Notes: generated from the letters alone by a model not told the origin. Counted from the stretch's first letter, positions 50,442 through 61,001 are shown. The stretch: DNA of 64,000 nt from Gemmatimonadota bacterium (GCA_003222195.1 QHVB01000027.1:62001-126000), one strand, 5' to 3'. Numbers and translations: made by a program.

Positions 50442-51020
50442 ATGTCTCCGACTAGCCCAGCGCTTCGCTACGCCGTCCTCGGGCTCGTTGTCCTGGCGGC
50501 ACTCGTGGCGCTCGGCTCGTGGCTCATCCGCACGCGCCGGGTCTCCCCCTTTGGTGTCCTTGGCCGCGCGCTGCGCGCGATCACCGATCCGATCGTGAAG
50601 CCCGTCGAGCGGCGGCTCGTCCGCATGGGCGGCAATCCGGTGCACGCCGGCGGTTGGTTGCTCGTGATCACGGCCGTCGCGGGGATCGTGTTCCTGTCAT
50701 TGGCAGGCTGGTTCGTGGCAACGTTTCAGACGGTGCACGCCGCGGCGAGCGGCGGCCCACGCGCGACGGTCGCGCTGATCATCGATTTGGCGTACCGAGT
50801 TCTCTTCGCGGCGCTCCTGGTTCGCGTGATCGCCGCCTGGTTCGGCATGTTTCGCTATTCGCGCTGGGTCCGGCCCGCCTACATCCTGACCGACTGGATC
50901 GTCGAGCCGATGCGCCGTATCGTGCCGCTCGTCGGCGCATTCGACTTGAGCCCGCTGGTCGCGATGATCGTGCTCAGCCTCGTGCGGCAAATACTCCTTT
51001 CCTCGCTGAGGCCCGGATGA
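50442..51020 (+). CDS. YggT family membrane protein
   Basis: 192 residues with two YggT-like halves: LRAITDPIVKPVERRLV and YILTDWIVEPMRRIVPLVGAFDLSPLVAMIVLSLVRQIL, each a short cytoplasmic loop before a transmembrane helix. Total four or five segments. YggT/YlmG proteins sit near cell division or osmotic functions, but a biochemical role is not established. ATG 50442 is 6 bp after the kgd stop. The end overlaps the small next gene (ATGA). Confidence 0.85.
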   Translation: MSPTSPALRYAVLGLVVLAALVALGSWLIRTRRVSPFGVLGRALRAITDPIVKPVERRLVRMGGNPVHAGGWLLVITAVAGIVFLSLAGWFVATFQTVHAAASGGPRATVALIIDLAYRVLFAALLVRVIAAWFGMFRYSRWVRPAYILTDWIVEPMRRIVPLVGAFDLSPLVAMIVLSLVRQILLSSLRPG

Positions 51021-51172
51021 AACTTCTCAAAGCGCTCGTCAGCTTCATCGTCGGCACGCTGGCCGGCGCCCTTGGCAGTAAAATCTTCGGCCCATTCGGC
51101 GGGGTACTCGGTTTTATTGCCGGGGCACTGGCGGCGTGGTGGGTGGCGCAACGGATGGCGTTCTTCGACTGA
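51017..51172 (+). CDS. Small glycine-zipper membrane protein
   Basis: 51 residues, starting in the stop of the YggT gene. Two hydrophobic segments rich in Gly and Ala (VSFIVGTLAGALGSKIF, and LGFIAGALAAWWVAQRM) with GxxxG spacing, a glycine-zipper pattern. No catalytic motif or homologue recognised. Translational coupling to YggT suggests a role with that protein. Confidence 0.65.
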   Translation: MKLLKALVSFIVGTLAGALGSKIFGPFGGVLGFIAGALAAWWVAQRMAFFD

Positions 51173-51193
51173 GTTCCCGCCACCGCGCCCCGC

Positions 51194-52036
51194 TCATTTG
51201 ATCTGGGCGATCCGGTCCTTGATCCGCTGCTGCATGTCGGGGAATGCGTTGCCCAACCGCTCGAGCACCGCACGCGCAGAATCGGGCTTTCCGGCGGCGA
51301 CATAGGCGTCGGCTTTCAGGAATCCCACGCGCAGCTGCAGCCGGCGATCATCCGCCGGCAGCGGGAATCGCGACAGTGCGGCCAGCGCCACACGTCCATC
51401 GTTCCGGTCGCGGACCAGCGATTCGATCGCCAGCAGCCGCACGTTCGTGTCATTCGGGAATTCTCGCTCGAGCTTCCCGAACAACTCGGCCGCCCGCGCG
51501 CTGTCGTGCTGGGTCCTGGCTTGCTGCGCCGCTTGATAGAGACCGGCGAGGTACAGCCGGCTGACGTCCGCAGTATCGCCGGAACGAGTCCCGACGCCAC
51601 CCGCGTAGCTGTACACGAGATCGCCGCCGAGATCAGCGGCTTCGAACAACGGGAACACGCCGATCAGTCCCACGATCGCGGATCCCCACAACGCGCCGCG
51701 GGCCTTCTCGAGACGGCCCCGGCGGGTGAGAATCAGCGCCGCAATCTCAATCGCCCCGACGATGAGGAAGATGTTGCGGGTACGCTTGCCCCACTCCTCG
51801 TGCTCGCCGACCGCTCGTCGGGCACCCGGGATGCGCTCGACCGGTCCGTGCGCGTCTAATCCGGAGTGGGCGGCCAGGGCGGCGACCGCGGCTCCCAGGA
51901 TCAGAAGCGTCGCGGCCGCGGGACCAGTGAAGGCCGCGCGGCCGGAGAGTGAGACCCAGCGGAAGATCACGCCGAGAATCAGCAGCGCGATCACGAAGTG
52001 GACGATGACCGGGTGGTAGGCGCCGATGTTTGGCAT
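51194..52036 (-). CDS. DUF2231 membrane protein with TPR-like C-terminal domain
   Basis: 280 residues. The first 150 hold four transmembrane helices, starting YHPVIVHFVIALLILGVIFRW, the N-terminal His-Pro-Val-His pattern of DUF2231, with further His and Glu (GLDAHGPVE; HEEWGKR) that may bind a ligand or metal. Residues 155-280 are helical pairs (YLAGLYQAAQQARTQHDSARAAELF; VGFLKADAYVAAGKPDSARAVLE), TPR-like and outside the membrane. Function unknown. TATGTTC lies 5 nt before the ATG. Confidence 0.8.
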   Translation of the reverse strand: MPNIGAYHPVIVHFVIALLILGVIFRWVSLSGRAAFTGPAAATLLILGAAVAALAAHSGLDAHGPVERIPGARRAVGEHEEWGKRTRNIFLIVGAIEIAALILTRRGRLEKARGALWGSAIVGLIGVFPLFEAADLGGDLVYSYAGGVGTRSGDTADVSRLYLAGLYQAAQQARTQHDSARAAELFGKLEREFPNDTNVRLLAIESLVRDRNDGRVALAALSRFPLPADDRRLQLRVGFLKADAYVAAGKPDSARAVLERLGNAFPDMQQRIKDRIAQIK

Positions 52037-52071
52037 CGGGAGAACATACGCACACCCTCCGGCTTTTGCTG

Positions 52072-52722
52072 TCAGCGGGGCCTGATGGCGTCCCGGATGA
52101 TGTCGTCCACGGCGAACTTGATGAACTCGGTTCGCTTCTCGCGCCGACGCTGGCTCTCGGCACGGACTTCGGCGAGCCGTCGCTCGATGTCGGCAATCTC
52201 TCGCGCGCGCAGCTGGTCCTCGAGATCGAAGTGCTGCGAGATGAGGCCCTCGATCTTCGCACGGATTGCAGGACGGCTGCTTTCGGAGCCGGTGCGGTAT
52301 GCGCGCTGCTGCGCGCGCGCGTTTGCCTCGAGTCCAAACATTTTGCCGACAAGCTGCGCTCGCACGCTATCGCGCTGACTGAGCTTTTGCACCATGTCGA
52401 ACTGGACGGTGAGCTGCGCGACCTCCATCCAGTATTGGTCTTGCGCCGGCGGCCCCGAGACGGGCACGCCGTCCACCACGTAGACCGGCTGATTGTTCGA
52501 CGCCTTGGCCTGCTCTCGCAGCGAGTCGAGTCCGTTCACTCGCTCCGGAGCGACCAGGATGAGAAATGCGCGTGCCGCCGCTTCGGCTTCCCGCGGCCGC
52601 TGCTGCATGATCTGCTGCACCTGCATCTGCATCGCCTGGGGATTCGGCATGTCCTGCGCCGCGCCGGCTGAGGCGGCCAGGAAACCGAACACACCAATCA
52701 CACCACTAATTCGGCCGGCCAT
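52072..52722 (-). CDS. Exported coiled-coil protein in an ECF sigma operon
   Basis: 216 residues with a signal peptide (GVIGVFGFLAASAGAAQ). The remainder is rich in Gln, Arg and Glu with long helices (MQMQVQQIMQQRP; REIADIERRLAEVRAESQRRREKR) and probably a coiled coil. It overlaps the anti-sigma gene by 17 bp and is co-transcribed with the sigma pair, so it may sense or respond to the same envelope stress (inference). Confidence 0.75.
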   Translation of the reverse strand: MAGRISGVIGVFGFLAASAGAAQDMPNPQAMQMQVQQIMQQRPREAEAAARAFLILVAPERVNGLDSLREQAKASNNQPVYVVDGVPVSGPPAQDQYWMEVAQLTVQFDMVQKLSQRDSVRAQLVGKMFGLEANARAQQRAYRTGSESSRPAIRAKIEGLISQHFDLEDQLRAREIADIERRLAEVRAESQRRREKRTEFIKFAVDDIIRDAIRPR

Positions 52723-53092
52723 AGTACCGCTCCTGTTCGAGTCGAGTGAGCTGCGCGTCGATATCCACCATTGCCCTGTCTGTCACATATCCGGCCGTCG
52801 CCGACCACGTTGTGGTCGGCGTCCAGCGCGTGGTCGGGTCGTGGGCGGGACCCGGCCTCGCCATGACCAACCCTGCGAGCACCGCCGCGGCCGCGAGCGC
52901 GATCCACATCCGCGTCGAGCGCCGGCGCGGCGGCAATGCGACGTCCAGCGCCACGCGCCCCCGTTCGAGCTCGACGAGCGTCGCCCGGCACGTGTGGCAG
53001 GCGGCCACGTGGGACTCGATTGCCGCGTTCCGCGGTTCTGGGACCTCGCTGTAAGCGAGCAGCAGCAGTTCGGCGTCGGTCGGATGATTCAT
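52706..53092 (-). CDS. Anti-sigma factor with N-terminal zinc finger
   Basis: 128 residues. The N-terminal ESHVAACHTCRA (H-x3-C-x2-C) is the zinc-binding anti-sigma (ZAS/zf-HC2) motif. A single transmembrane helix follows (MWIALAAAAVLAGLVMA), and about 45 periplasmic residues end RYYGRPN. It likely holds the adjacent ECF sigma factor at the membrane until a signal arrives. ATGA overlap with the sigma gene. Confidence 0.88.
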   Translation of the reverse strand: MNHPTDAELLLLAYSEVPEPRNAAIESHVAACHTCRATLVELERGRVALDVALPPRRRSTRMWIALAAAAVLAGLVMARPGPAHDPTTRWTPTTTWSATAGYVTDRAMVDIDAQLTRLEQERYYGRPN

Positions 53093-53595
53093 CGATAGTT
53101 CTCCAAGGCCGCACTGATTCGCGCGAGCGCGGCGCGCATTTGCGTCAGGACAGTGCCCAGCGGCCGGTTGAGCCGGTCGGCAATCTCCTGGAACGTGAGG
53201 CCAGGCTGCTGGCGGAGCTCCACAACTTCGCGCTGAGCCGCCGGCAGAGCGCGGACAGCGTCGCGGACCGCGGTTCGCAGCTCCCGCTCCAGCAATCGGG
53301 CATCGGCGGCGTCAGCGAGCGCTCGCTCCCCCGACTCCATTAGGGCCGCCGCGCGGCGGCGGACGAGCTCACGGCGCAAGTGATCGCGCCAGACGTTGGC
53401 CGCGATTCTGAAGAGGTAGCCCCGCGCGTTGCCATTCAGCGAGAGCCGGGGCGTCGCCGTCACGAGGCGCGCGGCCACTTCCTGCAGCATTTCCGCGGTC
53501 AAATCGGCGTCGCGGCAACGCGCGCCGAGGAAGTTTCGGAGCGCCGGCGTGTGCTCCGCCAGGAGTTGTTCGGCCGCGATTTGCGTCATGGTCAC
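53089..53595 (-). CDS. ECF-family RNA polymerase sigma factor
   Basis: 168 residues. Region 2 (FLGARCRDADLTAEMLQEVAARL and GNARGYLFRIAANVWRD) and region 4 (ALPAAQREVVELRQQPGLTF with helix-turn-helix EIADRLNRPLGTVLTQMRAAL) with a short linker: an ECF sigma factor. Regulated by the anti-sigma protein encoded in overlap with its stop. The start is GTG 53595 or ATG 53589. The gene lies 37 bp from the divergent methyltransferase gene. Confidence 0.88.
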   Translation of the reverse strand: MTMTQIAAEQLLAEHTPALRNFLGARCRDADLTAEMLQEVAARLVTATPRLSLNGNARGYLFRIAANVWRDHLRRELVRRRAAALMESGERALADAADARLLERELRTAVRDAVRALPAAQREVVELRQQPGLTFQEIADRLNRPLGTVLTQMRAALARISAALENYR

Positions 53596-53632
53596 CTAAG
53601 AGTACGCGCGAAGGGGGTTATTATTTTCCCCT

Positions 53633-55468
<1,836 letters not shown>

Positions 55469-55481
55469 ATAGCATCCGGCA

Positions 55482-56387
55482 ATGCCGGAGCTCCCCGACA
55501 TCACGATCTACCTCGAGGCGCTGGCCCCACGGATCGTGGGCCAGCCCCTCGAGCGCGTCCGCATCGTCAGTCCCTCGCTGCTGCGCACGGTCGACCCGCC
55601 GGTCGCGGCGGCGGTGGGCCGCAAGGTCGTGGCCCTGAGGCGCATCGGGAAACGCATCGTGTGGGAGCTGGACGGCAAGCTCTTCCTCGTCTTCCATTTG
55701 ATGATCGCAGGGCGATTCAAATGGCGGCCCGCGGGCACGAGTCCTCCCGCCAAGATCGGGCTCGCATCATTCGACTTTCCAACGGGCACACTGTTGCTCA
55801 CCGAGGCCAGCTCCAAGAAACGCGCGTCGTTGCATGTCGTCGCGGGCGAGGCGGGCCTGGCAGCGCACGATCCCGGCGGGCTGAACGTGCTCGAAGCCGA
55901 TCTCCCCGCGTTCCGCGAGCGCCTGCAGTCCGAGTCGCACACCTTGAAGCGCGCGCTGACGGATCCGCACGTGTTCGACGGCATCGGGAACTGGCTATCG
56001 GATGAGATTCTGCACGCCGCGAAGCTTTCGTTGTTTCAGCTCACCGGAAAACTGAGCGACGCTGAGATCGCGCGCTTGTATGAGGCAACGCAGAAGACCA
56101 TACGCTTCTGGATCGAGAAGCTGCGCGCCGAGACGAACCGCGGCGCCAAGTTTCCCGAGAAGGTGAGCGCGTTCAAGGAGGGCATGGCCGTGCACGGCCG
56201 CTACAGGCAGCCCTGCCCCGTCTGCGGCTCGCCCGTCCAGCGCATCCGCTACGCCGACAACGAGGCGAACTACTGCGCCACCTGCCAGACGGGTGGCCGC
56301 GTGCTCGCCGATCGCTCGCTCTCTCGCCTCCTCAAGGCCGACTGGCCCCGATCGCTCGAAGAATGGGAAGCGAAGCTCGGGCGCTGA
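55482..56387 (+). CDS. Formamidopyrimidine-DNA glycosylase / endonuclease VIII family
   Basis: 301 residues starting MPELPDI: after Met removal, Pro2 is the catalytic amine and Glu3 the acid. K in [12 protein letters not shown] matches the conserved Lys. [12 protein letters not shown] is the helix-two-turn-helix, and a C-terminal zinc finger CPVC...CATC with arginine completes the enzyme. It removes oxidised bases. PELPDI is less usual than PELPEV, as in some Nei-like members, so Fpg versus Nei stays open. TAGCAT lies 6 nt before the ATG. It overlaps the GNAT gene by 25 bp. Confidence 0.92.
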   Translation: MPELPDITIYLEALAPRIVGQPLERVRIVSPSLLRTVDPPVAAAVGRKVVALRRIGKRIVWELDGKLFLVFHLMIAGRFKWRPAGTSPPAKIGLASFDFPTGTLLLTEASSKKRASLHVVAGEAGLAAHDPGGLNVLEADLPAFRERLQSESHTLKRALTDPHVFDGIGNWLSDEILHAAKLSLFQLTGKLSDAEIARLYEATQKTIRFWIEKLRAETNRGAKFPEKVSAFKEGMAVHGRYRQPCPVCGSPVQRIRYADNEANYCATCQTGGRVLADRSLSRLLKADWPRSLEEWEAKLGR

Positions 56388-56905
56388 CGATCCGCCGCGC
56401 ACTCAGCGACGACGCCACAACCGTGGCGCACATCCACGTCGAGTCGTGGAATGTCGCGTACCGCGGCATCATGCCGGACGAGGTCATCGCCAGAACCGAC
56501 CTCGCGTACCGCACTGCGTTCTGGGCCGAGCGAATTGCCGATCAGGAATGGCCGGTCTTTTTGCTGGAAGAGAACGGCAAGTGCATCGCCTTCTGCCAGA
56601 TGGTTCCCACACAGGATTCCGATGACGACGCGGCACGTGTCGGCCATATCCCCTCGTTGCACGTGCTGCCGCAACTGCGCGGCCATGGCCATGGGCGCGT
56701 CCTCATCGATCACGTGTTTGCGGAATTCCGGCGCCGCGGCTTCGCCGAAGTGACGCTCTGGGTACTCGAAGAAAACCGGAATGCCCGGCGGTTTTATGAG
56801 AAGTCCGGGTTCCGTCTGGATGGCGGAAGTCGAAGCTATCCGCGGACAAATGTCCCCGAGGTACGGTATCGGATCGGTTTGAACCGTGCCCTAAAGGGCG
56901 GTTAA
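56363..56905 (+). CDS. GNAT family N-acetyltransferase
   Basis: 180 residues. N-terminal [29 protein letters not shown] is typical of GNATs with an N-terminal SLW-type segment. The acetyl-CoA motif A reads [18 protein letters not shown], with Q/RxxGxG/A, and [19 protein letters not shown] is motif B. Substrate unknown. It overlaps the glycosylase gene by 25 bp, so both are on one transcript. Confidence 0.9.
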   Translation: MGSEARALTIRRALSDDATTVAHIHVESWNVAYRGIMPDEVIARTDLAYRTAFWAERIADQEWPVFLLEENGKCIAFCQMVPTQDSDDDAARVGHIPSLHVLPQLRGHGHGRVLIDHVFAEFRRRGFAEVTLWVLEENRNARRFYEKSGFRLDGGSRSYPRTNVPEVRYRIGLNRALKGG

Positions 56906-56941
56906 ATTCCAACTCTCCTAATCATCAATCGGAGTTGCACC

Positions 56942-58585
56942 GTGCGACGCGTTCTTACGGCCACCGCCCTACTTGCCACCCTCGTCACCATCAGAGCGAA
57001 CGCGCAGTTTCCGCAGCCATCCGGTTTCGTCGTCGAAAATCCCGTCGTGCGCCGCATCTGGGCAATCGGCAACGATAGCTCGCAGCTCCCGCGTCTCGCG
57101 CAGGCGCTGTTCGATTCCCTCGGCCCGCGCCTGACGGCGTCGCCGGGGATGACCGCGGCGCAGAACTGGTTGATCGCCACGTACAGCTCGTGGGGCATCA
57201 CTGCGCGGAAGGAGCAGTACGGTACCTGGCGCAGCTGGCGGCGCGGCCCGACGCATGTCGACCTCGTGTCGCCGCGCGTGCGCTCGCTCGAAGGCACGAT
57301 GCTCGCGTGGAGCCCGCCGACGCCGAAGGGGCGGCCGGTGCGCGCACCCGTTGTGATCTTGCCGGATGTCGCCGATACCGCCGCGTTCGTCGCCTGGCTG
57401 CCGCAAGCGAAGGGCAAGTTCGTGCTTGTCTCGTTCGCGCAGCCGACTTGCCGGCCCGACGACAGCTGGGAAAAGTGGGCCACGCAGAGCACCGCCGACT
57501 CCATGAAAGCGCGACGCACGGCCGCCCAGCAGGCGTGGCAGCAACGCCTGCAGCGCACCGGCTATACGGGCACGGGCACCGTCGCCGCCGTTGCACCGCT
57601 ATCGCGCCGGCTCGAGGCCGCGGGAGTCGCGGGCATCATCGGCAGTCTCTGGTCACAAGGTTGGGGCGTCCAGAAGATCTTCCAGGCCTACACCGATCGC
57701 GCGCCGGTGCTCGACGTCGCCTGCGAGGACTACGGCCTGCTGTACCGCCTGGCCGACAGCAAGCAGGCGCCTGTCGTTGAAGTCACCGCCGAGTCACAGG
57801 CGTTGGGAGAAGTGCCGGTGTTCAATGTGATCGGCGAAATGAAGGGGACCCAGCTCCCCAACGAATACGTCATGCTCTCAGCGCACTTCGACTCGTGGGA
57901 CGGTGGCTCGGGCGCGACCGACAACGGCACCGGCACGATCACCATGCTCGAGGCGATGCGCATCCTCAAGCTCGTGTATCCGAACCCGCGCCGCACGATC
58001 CTGGTCGGCCACTGGAGCGGTGAGGAACAGGGACTCAACGGCTCACACGGCTTCGTGGCCGATCATCCCGATATCGTGGGCGGCCTGCAGGCCCTGTTCA
58101 ATCAAGACAACGGCACGGGCCACATCGAAAACATGAGCGCCTCGGGCTTCCCCAACGCGTCCGCGAGTCTGGGGCGCTATCTGTCCCGCGTACCCGCCGA
58201 CATCACGCGAAACATCAAGTTCTCGTTCCCCGGCGCGCCGGGTGGCGGCGGAACCGACCACGCCTCCTTCGTCTCGTGCGGCGCGCCCGGATTCAACCTT
58301 GGCTCGGGCGACTGGGATTACGGGCGCTACACCTGGCACACGAACCGCGACACGTACGACAAGATCAGTTTCGACGACGTCAAGAACAACGCGGTGCTCG
58401 CCGCGATGCTCGTCTATCTCGCGTCCGAGGACACGACCCGCGTGCCGCGCGAGCGGCGCGACGTCTTCCAGCCGCGCCCGAACGGTCAGCCGGGGGCGTG
58501 GCCCGATTGCCAGCAGCCCCAGCGGTCGACCCCGCCGCTCGTGCCGACTCCGCCCCCGGCTCCGGCGCCGACTCCCAGGCCGTGA
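56942..58585 (+). CDS. M28 family metallopeptidase, exported
   Basis: 547 residues from GTG 56942. Signal peptide RVLTATALLATLVTIRANAQ. PA-domain-like region to about 290, then the M28 zinc site: H315 in SAHFDSWDGG, D in GATDNGTG, EE in SGEEQGLNG, D in FNQDNGTGH and H in TDHASF. This covers the two-zinc set. It is probably an aminopeptidase or carboxypeptidase of the periplasm or surface. A proline-rich tail (PPLVPTPPPAPAPTPRP) may span the cell wall. It overlaps the next gene by 4 bp (GTGA). Confidence 0.92.
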   Translation: MRRVLTATALLATLVTIRANAQFPQPSGFVVENPVVRRIWAIGNDSSQLPRLAQALFDSLGPRLTASPGMTAAQNWLIATYSSWGITARKEQYGTWRSWRRGPTHVDLVSPRVRSLEGTMLAWSPPTPKGRPVRAPVVILPDVADTAAFVAWLPQAKGKFVLVSFAQPTCRPDDSWEKWATQSTADSMKARRTAAQQAWQQRLQRTGYTGTGTVAAVAPLSRRLEAAGVAGIIGSLWSQGWGVQKIFQAYTDRAPVLDVACEDYGLLYRLADSKQAPVVEVTAESQALGEVPVFNVIGEMKGTQLPNEYVMLSAHFDSWDGGSGATDNGTGTITMLEAMRILKLVYPNPRRTILVGHWSGEEQGLNGSHGFVADHPDIVGGLQALFNQDNGTGHIENMSASGFPNASASLGRYLSRVPADITRNIKFSFPGAPGGGGTDHASFVSCGAPGFNLGSGDWDYGRYTWHTNRDTYDKISFDDVKNNAVLAAMLVYLASEDTTRVPRERRDVFQPRPNGQPGAWPDCQQPQRSTPPLVPTPPPAPAPTPRP

Positions 58586-59328
58586 CGTTCGCGGATCATT
58601 TCTCCGGCGTATCGGCGGCCTATGCCGCTTTCCGGCCGCGGTATCCGGACGCGTTGTTCGATTTCCTCGCGCAGGTAACCCCGGCGCATGACGCAGCCTG
58701 GGACGCCGGGACGGGGTCCGGACAGGCTGCCGTGGGGCTGGCCCGGCATTTCAGGAGTGTCGTTGCGACGGATGCCAGCCGGTCGCAAATCGAGCATGCG
58801 ACACCGGACCCGCGCGTCAGCTACCGCGTGTCCCCCGCGGAGGCGAGCGGCTTGGACACGGCGTCAGTCGATTTGGTGACCGCGGCGCAGGCCCTCCATT
58901 GGTTCGACCGCCCGCGTTTTTGGACCGAGGCCCGCCGCGTCTTGCGGGCGCGGGGAGTGATTGCTGTTTGGACATACGTGCTGTTCGAGATCGAGCCGCA
59001 GATCGATGAAATCGTGCGCCGCTTCTACAGCGGCGTGGTCGGGCCGTTCTGGCCGCCGGAACGGCGCATCACCGAAGCGCGTTACCAGACCATCGAGTTT
59101 CCGTTCGCTGAATTTGCCGCACCCCACTTCGTGATCGAGCAGCAGCTGACCCTGGACGAGGCGGCCGGCTATATCCGCACCTGGTCCGCCACGCGCGCGT
59201 TCGTGAAGGAGCGTGGCCAGGATCCGGTGGAGGGTCTGCTGGACGAGCTGGCGCCGGCCTGGGGGGCTTCGCTGCAATCACGGTTTGCACGCTGGCCGGT
59301 GGCCATGCGGATCGGGAGAATGACATGA
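58582..59328 (+). CDS. SAM-dependent methyltransferase
   Basis: 248 residues. DAGTGSGQAAVGLA (about residue 45) is the SAM-binding glycine-rich motif I, ATDAS the acidic turn, and VSPAEASGLDTASVDLVTAAQALHWF matches post I and motif II; LHWF is typical for the class I methyltransferase_11 group, sometimes linked to ubiquinone or trans-aconitate methylation. Substrate unknown. Junctions with both neighbours are 4-bp overlaps. Confidence 0.9.
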   Translation: MTFADHFSGVSAAYAAFRPRYPDALFDFLAQVTPAHDAAWDAGTGSGQAAVGLARHFRSVVATDASRSQIEHATPDPRVSYRVSPAEASGLDTASVDLVTAAQALHWFDRPRFWTEARRVLRARGVIAVWTYVLFEIEPQIDEIVRRFYSGVVGPFWPPERRITEARYQTIEFPFAEFAAPHFVIEQQLTLDEAAGYIRTWSATRAFVKERGQDPVEGLLDELAPAWGASLQSRFARWPVAMRIGRMT

Positions 59329-59822
59329 AAGAGTGGATTACCAACGTCATCACGCGCGAGCTGAAGGCGCTGCGCCGTGAAATCGAATCGTACCCAAGCG
59401 AGACCGACCTGTGGGAAATTCCGGCCGGCATTGCGAACCCCGGCGGCAACCTCGCGCTGCACCTCGCCGGCAATCTCCAGTACTTCGTCGGCAACGTGCT
59501 CGGCAAGAACGGGTATGTGCGCAATCGCGACGCCGAGTTCGGCAGCCGCGACGTCCCGCGGGCCGACCTGCTACGCGAAATCGACAACGCGATCGCGGCG
59601 GTGGAAAGCGGCATGAGCAAGATCAGTGAAGCCGATCTCGCCAAGCCCTTTCCCGAGAAAGTCGGCGGCGTCACCTCGTCGACCGGCGCGTTTCTCGCGC
59701 ACTTCGCCACGCATCTCGCCTACCATCTCGGCCAGGTGGACTACCACCGCCGCATCCTCACGGGCGAGGGCAAGACCGTGAAGGCCATGGCGCTCACGGA
59801 GCTGGGAGGAAGCGCGTCATGA
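59325..59822 (+). CDS. DinB/DUF1572-like four-helix protein
   Basis: 165 residues. Helices with NLALHLAGNLQYFVGNVLG and AHFATHLAYHLGQVDYHRR give the three His residues of the DinB metal site. DinB-like proteins are four-helix bundles, some thiol-transferases. This is the first of two adjacent DinB-like genes, overlapping by ATGA. Confidence 0.85.
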   Translation: MKEWITNVITRELKALRREIESYPSETDLWEIPAGIANPGGNLALHLAGNLQYFVGNVLGKNGYVRNRDAEFGSRDVPRADLLREIDNAIAAVESGMSKISEADLAKPFPEKVGGVTSSTGAFLAHFATHLAYHLGQVDYHRRILTGEGKTVKAMALTELGGSAS

Positions 59823-60364
59823 ACACGCGAACCGCCGGACGGCCGGAGCCCGACGAGATTCCATCGCATTATGTCGGCTACATCAAGCGCGTTCCCGAGC
59901 TCGACCCGGTGATGGTGTGCGCGGCGCAGATCGAAGAGACGATCAACCTGCTGCGCGGCCTCTCCGACGCGGAGGCGATGTACCGGTACGAGCGCGGCAA
60001 GTGGAGCATCAAGGAAGTCGTCGGCCATCTGTGCGATATCGAGCGCATCATGGCGTACCGCGCGCTGCGAATCGCGCGCGGCGACACCACACCGTTGCCC
60101 AGTTTCGACGAAAACGCCTATGTGCCGGTCGCCAAGTTCGACGGCCGCTCGCTCGCCGATCTCCTTGGAGAGCTCCGTACCGCGCGCGCGTCGACCGTGA
60201 CGCTGCTGCGCACGTTCGATGCCGACGCCTGGCGCCGGCGCGGCGTCGCGAGCGGCAAGCCGGTCAGCGTCCGAGCGCTCGCGTACATGATTCCCGGGCA
60301 CGAGCGCCATCACGCCGAGATCCTCAGAACCCGCTACGGTGTTGGCGGCGCCGCGAAAGCGTAG
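59819..60364 (+). CDS. DinB family protein
   Basis: 181 residues. SIKEVVGHLCDIERIMAYRALRI and MIPGHERHHAEILRTRYG provide the helix pairs with His-x3-Asp/Glu and HxxHH-like metal ligands. It differs from its neighbour by a Cys beside the first His (GHLCDIE), and by only about a quarter of positions in the helices being the same. Possible role: metal-dependent thiol transfer; no direct evidence. Confidence 0.86.
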   Translation: MNTRTAGRPEPDEIPSHYVGYIKRVPELDPVMVCAAQIEETINLLRGLSDAEAMYRYERGKWSIKEVVGHLCDIERIMAYRALRIARGDTTPLPSFDENAYVPVAKFDGRSLADLLGELRTARASTVTLLRTFDADAWRRRGVASGKPVSVRALAYMIPGHERHHAEILRTRYGVGGAAKA

Positions 60365-60379
60365 ATGCCGTCGCTCGAG

Positions 60380-60386
60380 TAGATTA
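60380..60386 (+). promoter_or_regulatory. Putative -10 element TAGATTA for the selenoperoxiredoxin gene
   Basis: TAGATTA lies 26 nt before the GTG at 60413, further than in leaderless genes. An AAGGA Shine-Dalgarno motif lies 8 nt before the GTG. The DinB gene ends 15 bp upstream of this element. Confidence 0.35.
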
Positions 60387-60412
60387 CTCACCGCCTACAA
60401 CAAGGACCCGTC

Positions 60413-60982
60413 GTGCTCACGACATTCGTTCTCGCCGCACTGCTGCAGCAGCCGGCGACACCGCCACCACCGCCACCGGGCCCGCCGGCGCTCGCAGTCG
60501 GTGCCCAAGCGCCTGACTTTTCGATTCCCGGCGCCACGCGCTACGGGACGCTCAAGAACCCCGCGCGGCTCAGCGACTACAAAGGGAAAACGGTCGTCCT
60601 CGCGTTCTTCTTCAAAGCACGAACGCGTGGCTGAACGATTCAAATGAATGCGTACCGTGATCAGTACGCACAGGTTTTCAAAAACGGCCGCAACGTCGTC
60701 CTCATCGCCATCAGCGCGGATGTCGACACCGCGCTCGCCTCGTGGGCGCGCGACGCGGACTATCCGGTCCTCTTTGCCAGCGATACCGGCTCAGCGGTTG
60801 GAAAAGCGTACGGCGCCTTCAATGCCCAGTACAAGCTCGACAACCGCAATCTGTTCGTGGTAGGACCTGATGGGAAAATCGCCTATCGCGCGACGCCGTT
60901 CCGCGAGATCGATCCGACCGCGTATACGGAGCTGGCGACGGCCATCAACAAGCTGGTTCCCGCGGATACAACGGCGCATTAA
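60413..60982 (+). CDS. Peroxiredoxin with in-frame UGA at the peroxidatic position (probable selenoprotein)
   Basis: One frame from GTG 60413 to TAA 60982 gives 189 residues with a single in-frame TGA at 60632-60634 (residue 74). Residues 1-11 are hydrophobic (LTTFVLAALL), possibly a signal peptide; a Pro-rich spacer follows. The Prx core VGAQAPDFSIPG and VVLAFFFKARTRG-U-TIQM places residue 74 exactly where Prx enzymes have the peroxidatic Cys (TxxC). The PxxxTxxC proline is Phe here. The part after TGA is complete: VVLIAISADVD, LFVVGPDGKIAYR. No Cys is present, so it would be a one-Sec enzyme needing an external thiol reductant. The alternative is a nonsense mutation or pseudogene. The neighbouring TlpA and CcdA suggest periplasmic electron supply. 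Confidence 0.82.
60649..60670 (+). promoter_or_regulatory. Candidate bacterial SECIS stem-loop
   Basis: Perfect 7-bp stem TGCGTAC (60649-60655) / GTACGCA (60664-60670) with an 8-nt loop CGTGATCA, beginning 14 nt after the TGA. Bacterial SECIS elements are small stem-loops just downstream of UGA with G and U at the loop start; here G is the second loop base followed by U. The G lies 22 nt after the UGA, inside the known range. It lies in the coding sequence, as bacterial SECIS elements do. Recognition by SelB is not shown by sequence. Confidence 0.6.
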
Positions 60983-61001
60983 CGAGTCAGTCCGCGAAGA
61001 T

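Noticed and set aside
60413-60982. Reading the peroxiredoxin as a pseudogene by nonsense mutation
   Set aside because: Kept only as the alternative. A random stop would rarely hit the catalytic position, the downstream half is intact, and a SECIS-like stem-loop follows.
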